DNA from: Amycolatopsis jejuensis
GTDB lineage: Bacteria > Actinomycetota > Actinomycetes > Mycobacteriales > Pseudonocardiaceae
Direction: 5' to 3'
DNA length: 64,000 nt
Assembly (NCBI RefSeq): GCF_000717335.1
Contig: NZ_JNYZ01000011.1
Span: forward strand, 407,794 to 471,793
Shown: positions 44,704 to 52,650 of the stretch, piece by piece
How the letters are laid out: each line of letters begins with the position of its first letter
How positions within the stretch are numbered: position 1 is the stretch's first letter
Program-made: the position numbers and the translations under genes
Notes under the pieces: generated by a model
Seen by the model: the letters and a program-made list of their open reading frames with translations, nothing else
The model's database searches: none
What the model was told of the DNA's origin: nothing

Positions 44704-45309
44704 TCACGGGCGGGTCAACGGAGATTGTCCAGCGCGGAGACCGGTCAGCGTGACGTCCACGAGGCGTTCGGCGAACTCGCGGGTCAGCGGTTCCGCCGAC
44801 CATTGGGCGTGGTGGTGCACCGGACCGGCGAGCAGATGGAGGGCCAGGTCCGGGTCGACCTCCGGCAGTTCCCCGCGCGACGTCGCCTTGGCGAAGCGGG
44901 CGCGGACCTTTCCTTCCCGCTCCTGGCGGTAAGTGGTGAGCAGGCGCCGGAGCTCGAGGCTGTTGTCGTCGCGCAGCCATAGTTGCCGTAGCGCTCGGCC
45001 GGTCGGCGATTGCAGGAGCGCTTCGTGCGCGAGCATGAACTCGACCAGGTCGTGGCGCAGGTCGCCGGTGTCCTCGATCGGGGCCGCTTCCTCGGCGAAG
45101 GCCAGGATCGCGTCGCGCACCAGCCGGTCTCGGTCGGGCCAGTTGCGGTAGACGGTGGCGCGGTGCACGCCCGACACTTCCGCGACCTGCTCGTAGCTGA
45201 ACCCGCTGACCCCGTGCCGGGCCACCAGCTCCAGCGCGGCAGCCAGCACCTGCGCCCGCAACCGCGCGGTACGGCCGCCGGGGCGCCGGACCGGGGCGTC
45301 CTGGGTCAT
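44704..45309 (-). CDS. TetR-family regulator
   Basis: 201 residues. HTH at ~25-65 (SYEQVAEVSGVHRATVYRNW) and a TetR C-terminal ligand domain. Divergent from the FAD monooxygenase at 45498 and probably its repressor, as in TetR/TetX-like pairs. A short palindrome lies between them. Confidence 0.92.
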   Translation of the reverse strand: MTQDAPVRRPGGRTARLRAQVLAAALELVARHGVSGFSYEQVAEVSGVHRATVYRNWPDRDRLVRDAILAFAEEAAPIEDTGDLRHDLVEFMLAHEALLQSPTGRALRQLWLRDDNSLELRRLLTTYRQEREGKVRARFAKATSRGELPEVDPDLALHLLAGPVHHHAQWSAEPLTREFAERLVDVTLTGLRAGQSPLTRP

Positions 45310-45387
45310 GGGTTCCTCACCTCTCCGAGACCGATCTTATCACGACACTTTGTTGCATTAGCTCCCGAGAGCGGGTACACCTAAATA

Positions 45388-45400
45388 CGACAGGATGTCG
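45388..45400. promoter_or_regulatory. Candidate TetR operator
   Basis: CGACA-GGA-TGTCG, 5-base perfect arms, in the divergent region between the TetR and monooxygenase genes. Short, so only moderate support. Confidence 0.45.
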
Positions 45401-45497
45401 CCTTAGGGAGAACGGTGACCGCGTGCAGCTCGACGGCATCCGGGCGATCGCCTCCGACACGCGCACTCATCCCATCCCCCAGCCAAGGAGAAATGCC

Positions 45498-46595
45498 ATG
45501 CACATCCTCGTTTCCGGAGCCGGAGTCGCCGGGCTCGCGCTCGCCGCCGACCTCGGCAGCCGCGGCCACGACGTCACCGTCGTGGAGCTTTCCGGTCACC
45601 TCCGCGTCAACGGCTCACCGATCGACATCCGCGGCGACGCCCTTGCCATCACGGAGAAAATGGGCCTGATGGACCGGATCCGCGCCGAACAGATCCACGC
45701 CACCGACGGCGCGGTGTACGTGGACCGCGACGGCAACCCGGTTGCCCGCATCCCGCACGAATCGTTCAGTGATTCCGCCGACGACCTGGAAATCGCGCGC
45801 GAGGATCTCGCGTCGATCCTGGCGTCGGCGGCCACCGGTGCCGGTGCGGTCATCCGGTTCCGCGACTCGGTCACGGCACTCGCCGACGACGGCGAAGGCG
45901 TTGACGTCACGTTCCGCGAGAGCCGCCGCGAACGCTACGACCTGGTGCTCGGCGCGGACGGCCTGCACTCCGCGGTACGGCGGCTGGCGTTCGGCCCGGA
46001 GCAGGACTACCTGCGCTACCTCGGTCATTACGTCGCGCTCTTCGACCTGCCCGAGGAGCTGCGGCCGGAACAGGCCAACCCGCTGTACAACGAACCCGGC
46101 CGGATGGCGGCCGTTTTCGCCTTCAAGGACAAGCTGATCGGCTGCCTCGCGTTCCGGTCCGCCCCGCTCGGGTACGACTACCACGACCAGGCCGCGTACA
46201 AACGGATCATCAAGGACGCCTACGCCGGGATCACCGCGTGGCAGGTACCCGAGCTCGTGGCGGCGGCCGAGGCCGACGATGCCTGCTACTTCGACTCGAT
46301 CAGCCAGATTCACCTGCCACAATGGCATCGCGGCCGGATCGCCCTGGTCGGCGACGCCGCGCACTGTGCGGCACTCCTGTCCGGACGCGGCACCTCGCTG
46401 GCGCTCACTGGCGCGTACTACCTCGCCGAGGAACTCGAGAAGTCCCCTGAGGACCCGACGGCTGCGTTCGCGCGCTACGAGACGCGGCAGCGCCCGTACG
46501 TCGAATTCTCGCAGGCCAGCGTGAAAGACGGCGCCGCCGCGCTCATCCCGGACAGCTGGGAGGCAATCCAAGCGCGCAATGCGGCGTTCAGCTGA
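45498..46595 (+). CDS. FAD-dependent monooxygenase (TetX/PHBH-like)
   Basis: 365 residues. ATG 45498 lies 7 bases after AAGGAG; a start at 45423 would be unconserved. FAD motifs GAGVAG, LGADGLHSAVR and GDAAHC are present. The group includes TetX-like tetracycline-modifying and polyketide-tailoring hydroxylases. The TetR neighbour suggests induction by the substrate. The substrate is not predictable. Confidence 0.9.
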   Translation: MHILVSGAGVAGLALAADLGSRGHDVTVVELSGHLRVNGSPIDIRGDALAITEKMGLMDRIRAEQIHATDGAVYVDRDGNPVARIPHESFSDSADDLEIAREDLASILASAATGAGAVIRFRDSVTALADDGEGVDVTFRESRRERYDLVLGADGLHSAVRRLAFGPEQDYLRYLGHYVALFDLPEELRPEQANPLYNEPGRMAAVFAFKDKLIGCLAFRSAPLGYDYHDQAAYKRIIKDAYAGITAWQVPELVAAAEADDACYFDSISQIHLPQWHRGRIALVGDAAHCAALLSGRGTSLALTGAYYLAEELEKSPEDPTAAFARYETRQRPYVEFSQASVKDGAAALIPDSWEAIQARNAAFS

Positions 46596-46613
46596 CCACA
46601 GCCACCGCGCGGC

Positions 46614-47054
46614 TCAGACCTGCCGCACGGTGGCCATCGCCCGTTCGGTTTCCCAGAACGCCCGCATCGACGTGATCAGCCCGGCTTCGTCCACGCGGTA
46701 GACGAACACGCCGTCGGTGTCGACGCGGTAGCCGCCGGGCAGGAACGTGGTGATGGTGCCGACGTTCGCGACCTCCGCGCCGGCTGCGTGCGAATCGCGG
46801 ATCACGAACTCGAACCGCTCGACGTTCCCGATCGTCAGGTCCCAGAACGCCGCGATACCGTCGGGCCCGCGATGGCCTTTGCCTGCCTCGTCGAACATCG
46901 ACGGGCCCACCGGGTCTTCCACCACGGCGTCCGGCGCGAACAACGCGAGCCAGCCGTCCTTGTCCCCCGCCGCGACGGCCGTCATCGACTTGAACGCCGC
47001 CGCGCGCGCGGGCGGCTGCGCGACGGCCGGGTCCCAGCTGACCTCGATTCCCAT
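46614..47054 (-). CDS. SnoaL-like / ketosteroid isomerase-fold protein
   Basis: 146 residues starting 1 base after the stop of the upstream gene, so they are coupled. Alpha+beta barrel typical of SnoaL/NTF2 proteins (AVAAGDKDGWLALFAPDAVVEDPVGPS). Enzymes of this fold include ketosteroid isomerases, which would fit the KstR-like site upstream of the operon, but no catalytic pair is certain. Confidence 0.85.
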   Translation of the reverse strand: MGIEVSWDPAVAQPPARAAAFKSMTAVAAGDKDGWLALFAPDAVVEDPVGPSMFDEAGKGHRGPDGIAAFWDLTIGNVERFEFVIRDSHAAGAEVANVGTITTFLPGGYRVDTDGVFVYRVDEAGLITSMRAFWETERAMATVRQV

Positions 47055-47055
47055 G

Positions 47056-47931
47056 TCACTCCTCGAATTTCGCGATGACCTCGTCGCCGAACTTCCGGAT
47101 CGCGTCGATCTTCGGGCCGATTTCCGCGCCGAACCCGATCCCCTCGAACACCCACGGCATGGTGATCGCGTCGGTGACGCCTGCCGCGGCCTGCTCGCGA
47201 AACCCGTCGAGGCCGAACCGGTCGACGCACACCGCCTGGAACTCGAACGGATCGTCCGCGCGGCCGCGTTCGGCGAGCAGGGTCTTGAGCTTGCCGATGG
47301 TGTCGCGGAGCTGGTCGAGCGTCATCATCGCGGACGACCAGCCGTCGGCCGCCCGGGCGGCGCGGCGCAGCGCGACGTCGGTGTGGCCGCCGATGTAGAA
47401 CGGCACCCGCGACGGCGGCGCGGGACTCATCTTGAGCTTGCCGAAGTCGAAGAACTCGCCGTGGTACTCGACGATCCCGCCGCCGAGGATCAGCCGCAGC
47501 ACCTCGATCGCCTCGTCGAACCGCTTGCCGCGGCGCTCGTACGGCGCGCCGCACCAGGCGAACTCCTCCGGCGACCAGCCGATGCCGAGCCCGAGGCCGA
47601 ACCGGCCACCGGTGAGCGCGGCGACCGAGCCGACCTGCCGCGCGAGCAGCACCGGATTGCGCGAACCGAGCTTGAGCACCGAGGTGTAGAACCGGATCCG
47701 CTCGGTCACCGCAGCCATCGACGCGGTCGCGACCAGCGGGTCGACCCACGGGGTGTCCTCGTCCCAGAACCGGCTGCCGTCGGGGGTGTAGGGATAGTCG
47801 GCGGAGACCTGCTCGGAGTAGAAGAGTGAATCCGGTAGCACGATCGAGGCGAATCCGGCCTCCTCAGCGGCGCGGGCGAGCGGGCCCAGCTGGCCGAGCG
47901 GGTTCATCGCGATCGACAGGGAGAACCTCAT
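47056..47931 (-). CDS. F420-dependent LLM-class oxidoreductase
   Basis: 291 residues, ATG 47931. Luciferase-like barrel with SVLKLGSRNPVLLARQVGS and the GLGIGWSPEEF loop, typical of F420-type mycobacterial/actinobacterial members. First gene of a two-gene operon with the SnoaL-like protein. The start codon lies 7 bases after TATAGT, so the mRNA is probably leaderless. The promoter carries a KstR-type site, hinting at steroid catabolism. Confidence 0.9.
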   Translation of the reverse strand: MRFSLSIAMNPLGQLGPLARAAEEAGFASIVLPDSLFYSEQVSADYPYTPDGSRFWDEDTPWVDPLVATASMAAVTERIRFYTSVLKLGSRNPVLLARQVGSVAALTGGRFGLGLGIGWSPEEFAWCGAPYERRGKRFDEAIEVLRLILGGGIVEYHGEFFDFGKLKMSPAPPSRVPFYIGGHTDVALRRAARAADGWSSAMMTLDQLRDTIGKLKTLLAERGRADDPFEFQAVCVDRFGLDGFREQAAAGVTDAITMPWVFEGIGFGAEIGPKIDAIRKFGDEVIAKFEE

Positions 47932-47938
47932 GCGGCGA

Positions 47939-47954
47939 ACTATAACGTGTTCTA
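47939..47954 (-). promoter_or_regulatory. KstR-type operator over a leaderless -10
   Basis: 47941-47954 matches the KstR consensus TnnAACnnGTTnnA at every fixed base. The minus-strand -10 TATAGT (47944-47939) lies within it, 7 bases before ATG 47931. Confidence 0.65.
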
Positions 47955-48084
47955 CTTTCAGCGGCCACCGGCCGGTCGGGGGGTGCTCCCGGACACGGCC
48001 GGGAACTCACCGCGTACCGTCCCCGTTGTCCGATTCAGAGGCGGCTGCACGGCCGGCTCGTCAGCTCAAGACACGGAGTGACCC

Positions 48085-48873
48085 ATGGGCACCGCGATCC
48101 TCCTGATCGTGCTGGTCGTCGTCATCGTCGGGGGTGGGCTGTACCTGGCCCGTTCGCAGGCCGCCGCACGGCAGCGGCAGCTGGAGGACGCCAAGGCCGA
48201 CGCGCGCAGGCTCGTCGAACGCCTCGGCGGCCAGGTCCTCAACATCACCGGCACCGACACCGCCTCCCAGCAGGCGATGGCCGACGCGAGCGAGCGCTAC
48301 AACGCAGCCGGCTCCCAGCTGGAACAGGCCAAGACAGCAGAACAGGCCCGGCTGGTCAAGGAGACCGCCATCGAGGGCCTGTACTACGTGCGCGCCGCGC
48401 GCGTCGCAATGGGCATGGACCCGGGCCCGACGCTGCCGGAAGAGGCCGAGCGCGAGCGCGCGGGCAAGGTCACCGAGAACCGCGCGGTCGACGTCGAGGG
48501 CCAGCACTACGAGGCCTCGCCCGACCCGGGCCAGAACACGCCGTACTACTACCCCGGCGGCCGCGTCGCCGGACGGCCGGTGCCGCAAGGCTGGTACAGC
48601 GAGCCGTGGTGGAAGCCCGCGCTCGTGGCGGGTGCATGGGGCCTCGGCTCGATGGTCCTGTTCAGCGCGATGTTCTCCGGGATGGGTGGCATCGCGAGCG
48701 CGTCGGCCTGGGAATCCGGGTACGACGCGGGTCAGCAGGACGCCCTCGACGCAGGCGGCGGTGACGGCGGAGGTTTCGACGGCGGCGGCGACGGCGGAGG
48801 GTTCGACGGCGGCGGTTTCGATGGCGGAGGCTTTGACGGCGGCGGTTTTGACGGCGGCGGCTTCGACTTCTGA
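48085..48873 (+). CDS. DUF1542-type membrane protein with GGGFD repeats
   Basis: 262 residues. An N-terminal helix (residues 4-22) is followed by a charged coiled-coil-like stretch (~25-90, with DAKADARRLVERLGG and DASERYNAAGSQLEQA), GLYYVRAARVAMG, then a second hydrophobic segment (~178-205). The last ~50 residues are GGGFDGGG repeats. This architecture is common in Pseudonocardiaceae; function unknown. Confidence 0.8.
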   Translation: MGTAILLIVLVVVIVGGGLYLARSQAAARQRQLEDAKADARRLVERLGGQVLNITGTDTASQQAMADASERYNAAGSQLEQAKTAEQARLVKETAIEGLYYVRAARVAMGMDPGPTLPEEAERERAGKVTENRAVDVEGQHYEASPDPGQNTPYYYPGGRVAGRPVPQGWYSEPWWKPALVAGAWGLGSMVLFSAMFSGMGGIASASAWESGYDAGQQDALDAGGGDGGGFDGGGDGGGFDGGGFDGGGFDGGGFDGGGFDF

Positions 48874-48900
48874 CCGGCGGCCCCAGCCCGCGCAACGTGA

Positions 48901-48980
48901 CCCCAATGCCACATTGGGTGCATCTGACGCACCCAATGTGGCGTTCGTTGCATCTGACGCACCCAATGCCACATTGGGGC
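48901..48980. repeat. Nested palindromic repeat element
   Basis: CCACATTGGGTGC (48909-48921) and its exact complement (48929-48941) flank a 7-base loop. A second GCACCCAATG arm follows at 48957-48967, and each end also holds CCAATG-CCA-CATTGG. It lies between convergent stops and may act as a terminator. Confidence 0.8.
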
Positions 48981-49015
48981 GGCACCAGGGGGTCAGGCGG
49001 GCGAGCAACTCGGCG

Positions 49016-49825
49016 TCAGGCGGGCTGGCAGACCGGGCACCAGTACAGGTTCCGCCCGGCCAGGTCCCGGTGCGCCACCGGCGTTCCGCAGATCAGGCAA
49101 GGCATTCCGGTACGCCGGTAGACGTACACCTCTCCGCCGTGCCGATCTTCGCGCGGTGCGCGGCCCATCGCGGCGGGCAGGTGCTCCGGCGCGACCGTGT
49201 CGATGCGGCCGACGCGCACTCCGGCACGCATGAGCGTCACCAGGTCCGCCCACATCGCGTCCCACAGTGCACGGTCCAGTGCCCGGCCCGGCAGCATCGG
49301 CGAAACCCCGTGCCGGAACAGCACTTCCGCGCGGTACACGTTCCCGACTCCGGCCAGTACTGCCTGATCCATCAGCAGCGCGGCAATCGTGGTGCGGGAG
49401 CGGGAGATCCGGTCCCACGTGCGGTCCGGTTTGGCGTCGCGGCGGAGCGGGTCCGGGCCCAGCCGCGCCTTGATCGCGTCGACCTGCGCGGGGTCGATCA
49501 GCTCGCAGCGGTTCGGGCCGCGGAGGTCGGTCCAGTGCGTACGGCCGGACAGCCGCATCCGCACCTGGCCCACCGGTTCGGTTGCAGGCAACGGAAACTC
49601 GCCGAAGGTGCCGTACAGTCCCAAGTGGACATGCACTGTCCCCAATGGACCGTAGTGGTGGAAAAGGTGCTTGCCGTACGCCTCCGCGGAGACCAGCACC
49701 TGCCCGTCGAGTTTCCCTGCCTCCGCGGCGAACCTGCCCTGCGGACTGCTGACCGTCACCGGCGCACCGGCGTAACGGCGTTTGTGGAGACGGGCCAGCC
49801 GGTGGAGCGTGTGCCCCTCGGGCAT
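49016..49825 (-). CDS. Fpg/Nei-family DNA glycosylase
   Basis: 269 residues from ATG 49825. N-terminal Pro2-Glu3 (MPEGH), which form the Schiff base site, the Lys in AYGKHLFHH, the H2TH region (QAVLAGVGNVYRAEVLF) and a C-terminal zinc finger with four Cys (CLIC...CPVC). It excises oxidised bases and nicks the strand. The H after MPEG is typical of Nei2-type enzymes. Its ATG overlaps the RpiB stop by 1 base. Confidence 0.93.
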   Translation of the reverse strand: MPEGHTLHRLARLHKRRYAGAPVTVSSPQGRFAAEAGKLDGQVLVSAEAYGKHLFHHYGPLGTVHVHLGLYGTFGEFPLPATEPVGQVRMRLSGRTHWTDLRGPNRCELIDPAQVDAIKARLGPDPLRRDAKPDRTWDRISRSRTTIAALLMDQAVLAGVGNVYRAEVLFRHGVSPMLPGRALDRALWDAMWADLVTLMRAGVRVGRIDTVAPEHLPAAMGRAPREDRHGGEVYVYRRTGMPCLICGTPVAHRDLAGRNLYWCPVCQPA

Positions 49826-50298
49826 CAGGCCTCCGGCAGCGGCGGCGGGGTACCGGTGCGCTCGTAGTCGAGCAGCTGCTGTACCCGGCGGGCGTGCCGC
49901 TCCTCGGGGTCCGGCGGCGTGGCCAGGAACGCTTCGACGATCTCCGTGGCCTGGTCGACCGAGTGCATCCGGGCGCCGACGCCGAGCACCTGCGCGTGGT
50001 TGTGCTGACGGCACAGCTTCGCGGTCTCGACACTCCACCCGAGCCCCGCGCGCGCACCGGGCACCTTGTTCGCGGCGATCTGCTCACCGTTGCCGGAGCC
50101 GCCGATGACGATCCCGAGGCTGCCCTCGTCGGCGACGACGCGCCGGGCCGTCTCGACGCAGAAGGCCGGGTAGTCGTCGGCCGCGTCGTAGACGAACGGA
50201 CCGATGTCGGTCACCTCGTGCCCCTGCTCGCCGAGGTGGCGGACAAGGTGGTTCTTCAGCTCGAAACCGGCATGGTCGGATCCCAAGTAGACACGCAC
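49825..50298 (-). CDS. rpiB: Ribose-5-phosphate isomerase B
   Basis: 157 residues, GTG start 50298. RpiB/LacAB fold with SDHAGFELK, GGSGNGEQIAANK and the R-A-G-L-G-W-S loop. The catalytic Cys of the E. coli enzyme is Ser (GGSGNG), as in mycobacterial RpiB. Pentose phosphate pathway, cytosolic. Coupled to the downstream glycosylase gene. Confidence 0.93.
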   Translation of the reverse strand: MRVYLGSDHAGFELKNHLVRHLGEQGHEVTDIGPFVYDAADDYPAFCVETARRVVADEGSLGIVIGGSGNGEQIAANKVPGARAGLGWSVETAKLCRQHNHAQVLGVGARMHSVDQATEIVEAFLATPPDPEERHARRVQQLLDYERTGTPPPLPEA

Positions 50299-50383
50299 AG
50301 GCGGAGTGTGCCACCCCGCCACGGACCGGGCATGCTCCGGGGGTGGACATCGGGGACCAGCCGGGCACGGACGTCCGCCTCGA

Positions 50384-51079
50384 ATGGAGGGCGAAGTGCT
50401 CGGCCGCGCCTGCGCCGTGCTGATCGTGGTGGACGTGCTTTCGTTCAGCACCACAACGGATCTCGTGCTGAACCGCGGCGCCCGGGTACTCCCGGTCCGC
50501 CGGCGCGACGCCCGCGGAGTGGCCGAGGCCCGGACGGCGGGCGCGGTGATCGCCGGGGAGCACGAGTGGACCCTCCGGCCGTCCTCTGTGACGGAAATCC
50601 CGTCCGGCACCCTGCTCGCCCTGGCGTCCCCCAACGGCGCGACGCTCTCCACGTCCGCCGCGCAAACGGGCGCGCACGTGCTGGTGGGATGCCTGCGCAA
50701 CGCCTCCGCGACCGCCGCGAAAGCCCGCGAACTCGCCGGCGGCAACCCGATCGGCGTGATCCCGGCCGGGGAACGCTGGGGCGTGAACATGTTCGGCGAC
50801 GGCGAGCACTCCGGTCCGCTGCGGCCCTGCGTGGAAGATCACCTTGGCGCAGACGCGATCGTCGCGGCGCTGGCCCGCGGGGGCGGCGAACTCTCCGCGG
50901 AAGCGGCACTGGCAGCAGCAGCCTACGCGGCAACCGACGTGCCGACCGCGCTCCGAACCTGCACCTCCGGTACGGAACTCGCCGCCACCGGCAATGGAAA
51001 CGACGTAATCCTCGCCGCTCAAGAGGACGTCAGCGATAGCGTGCCCATGCTGTCGAACGGGATTCTGGAGGCACCGTGA
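50384..51079 (+). CDS. 2-phosphosulfolactate phosphatase-like (ComB family), 5' frameshift
   Basis: 231 residues from ATG 50384, keeping VVDVLSFSTT, ASPNGAT and VGCLRN of the ComB family. The family N-terminus (GTDVRLEWR) is encoded just upstream, from GTG 50343, but in another frame. One extra base near 50390 would join both parts into one normal-length protein. So this is either a real frameshift with restart at 50384 or a sequence error. Coenzyme M is not expected here; actinomycete members have no proven role. Confidence 0.75.
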   Translation: MEGEVLGRACAVLIVVDVLSFSTTTDLVLNRGARVLPVRRRDARGVAEARTAGAVIAGEHEWTLRPSSVTEIPSGTLLALASPNGATLSTSAAQTGAHVLVGCLRNASATAAKARELAGGNPIGVIPAGERWGVNMFGDGEHSGPLRPCVEDHLGADAIVAALARGGGELSAEAALAAAAYAATDVPTALRTCTSGTELAATGNGNDVILAAQEDVSDSVPMLSNGILEAP

Positions 51080-51861
51080 CCTGGACCGAAATCGCCGACC
51101 GCGTGTACGTCCGCCGATACGACGAGCTCGACCTCACCACCGGCCTCGTGCTGGGGGCCACCAGCTGTCTCGTCATCGACACCCGCGGCGACGTCGACCA
51201 GGGTGCCGAGCTCGCCGGGGCCGTGCGGGAGCTCACCGATCTGCCCTGGGCCGTCGTCTACACCCACGCGCACTTCGACCACGCCTTCGGCACCACTCCG
51301 TTCCTCCCCTGCGACGTCTGGGCGCACTCCGCCTGCCGCACCGAACTCGTGCAGCACGGCGAAACGGCCAGGCAGAAGTGGATCGCCTACTACCGCGGCG
51401 AAGAAGGCAAACCCGCCATCGCCGACGCGCTCGGGCGCACCGGGATCATGCTGCCGGACCGGCTCGTCGACGACCGGGCCGAGCTCGACCTCGGCGGCCG
51501 CACCGTGGCGCTCGTGCATCCCGGCCCCGCGCACACCGGCCATGATCTCCTGGTCCACGTGCCGGACGCGGGGGTCGTCTTCGCCGGGGACGTCGTCGAG
51601 CACGGTCCGCACGGGTTCACCGCGTTCTCGTTCAACCCCGACAGCGACCTCGCCCGATGGCCCGCCGCGATGGACGTCCTGCTGGCCCTCGAACCGCGTG
51701 TCGTCGTGCCCGGGCACGGCGAACCGGTGGACGCCGCCTTCGTCCGCAAGCACCGCGACGGCCTGCGCACGCTGCTCGAACTACGCGACACGAACGACGT
51801 CGCCGCCTCGCCTTACCCGGAAGACGTCACCCGCGCGGCCTTCGGCGCACGCGTCAGTTGA
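51076..51861 (+). CDS. Metallo-beta-lactamase fold hydrolase
   Basis: 261 residues; GTG 51076 overlaps the previous stop as GTGA. Zinc motif [10 protein letters not shown], later His in HTGHD, Asp in FAGDVVEHG and His in PGHGEP. A glyoxalase II-like group of uncertain substrate. The stop region overlaps the convergent gene by 8 bases. Confidence 0.9.
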   Translation: MTWTEIADRVYVRRYDELDLTTGLVLGATSCLVIDTRGDVDQGAELAGAVRELTDLPWAVVYTHAHFDHAFGTTPFLPCDVWAHSACRTELVQHGETARQKWIAYYRGEEGKPAIADALGRTGIMLPDRLVDDRAELDLGGRTVALVHPGPAHTGHDLLVHVPDAGVVFAGDVVEHGPHGFTAFSFNPDSDLARWPAAMDVLLALEPRVVVPGHGEPVDAAFVRKHRDGLRTLLELRDTNDVAASPYPEDVTRAAFGARVS

Positions 51862-52474
51862 AGTTCAGGTCTCCGGTCCGGGTGCGCTTCAGCTCGAAGA
51901 AGTCCGGGTAGCTCGCCATCGCGACCGCGCCGTCGAACAGCTTCAGCGCGTCTTCGCCACGCGGGATCGAGCTGAGCACCGGGCCGAAGAACGCGACGCC
52001 GTTCACGTGGAGAGTCGGCGTGCCGACATCCATGCCGACCGGGTCCATGCCCTCGTGGTGGCTCTTGCGCAGGGCCTCGTCGTACTCGTCGGTCTCGCCT
52101 GCCTCCGCGTACTCGGCCGGCGCACCGATCGCGGCGAGTGCCTCCTTGACCACGAGCTTGCGGTCCTCGTTGCCCTGGTTGTGGTAGCGGGTGCCGAACT
52201 CGGTGTAGAAGTTCCGCACCGCCTCCTGCCCCTCCTTCTCCGCGAGCAACGTCGCCACCCGAACCGGCGCCCAGCCGTCGCTCAGCAGTGCCTTGTACCG
52301 CTCCGGCAGTCCTTCCCGCCCCTCGTTCAGCACCGACAGGCTCATCACCCGGAAGTTCAGATCCAGCTCGCGGTGCTTTTCGACCTCGAGGATCCAGCGC
52401 GAGGTGATCCACGCGAACGGGCAGAGCGGGTCGAAGTAGAAGTCCACCTTCGCAGGCTGGGACGCTGCAGTCAT
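51854..52474 (-). CDS. DsbA-family protein, Rv2466c-like, monothiol variant
   Basis: 206 residues from ATG 52474. It closely follows mycobacterial Rv2466c, the mycothiol-dependent nitroreductase/thioredoxin-like protein ([51 protein letters not shown]). The active site CPWC of that protein reads C18-P-F-A21 here, so the second Cys is lost. A one-thiol mechanism using mycothiol as partner is plausible. Confidence 0.88.
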   Translation of the reverse strand: MTAASQPAKVDFYFDPLCPFAWITSRWILEVEKHRELDLNFRVMSLSVLNEGREGLPERYKALLSDGWAPVRVATLLAEKEGQEAVRNFYTEFGTRYHNQGNEDRKLVVKEALAAIGAPAEYAEAGETDEYDEALRKSHHEGMDPVGMDVGTPTLHVNGVAFFGPVLSSIPRGEDALKLFDGAVAMASYPDFFELKRTRTGDLNFN

Positions 52475-52650
52475 CTTCACGAGCTCCTCGGCAAAGTTTC
52501 GCCCCGGCGCGCACCGGAACGGCGGAGCTACCCCCGCACTGCGGGCCAACGCCGGGGACCCGCCACGTTGTTCCCTGGTCGCCCGTTCCCCTCCCGCCAT
52601 GATTGGATGCTTGACGTCGTGCCAACCGGACTCGAAGACCAGAGGTGCCC

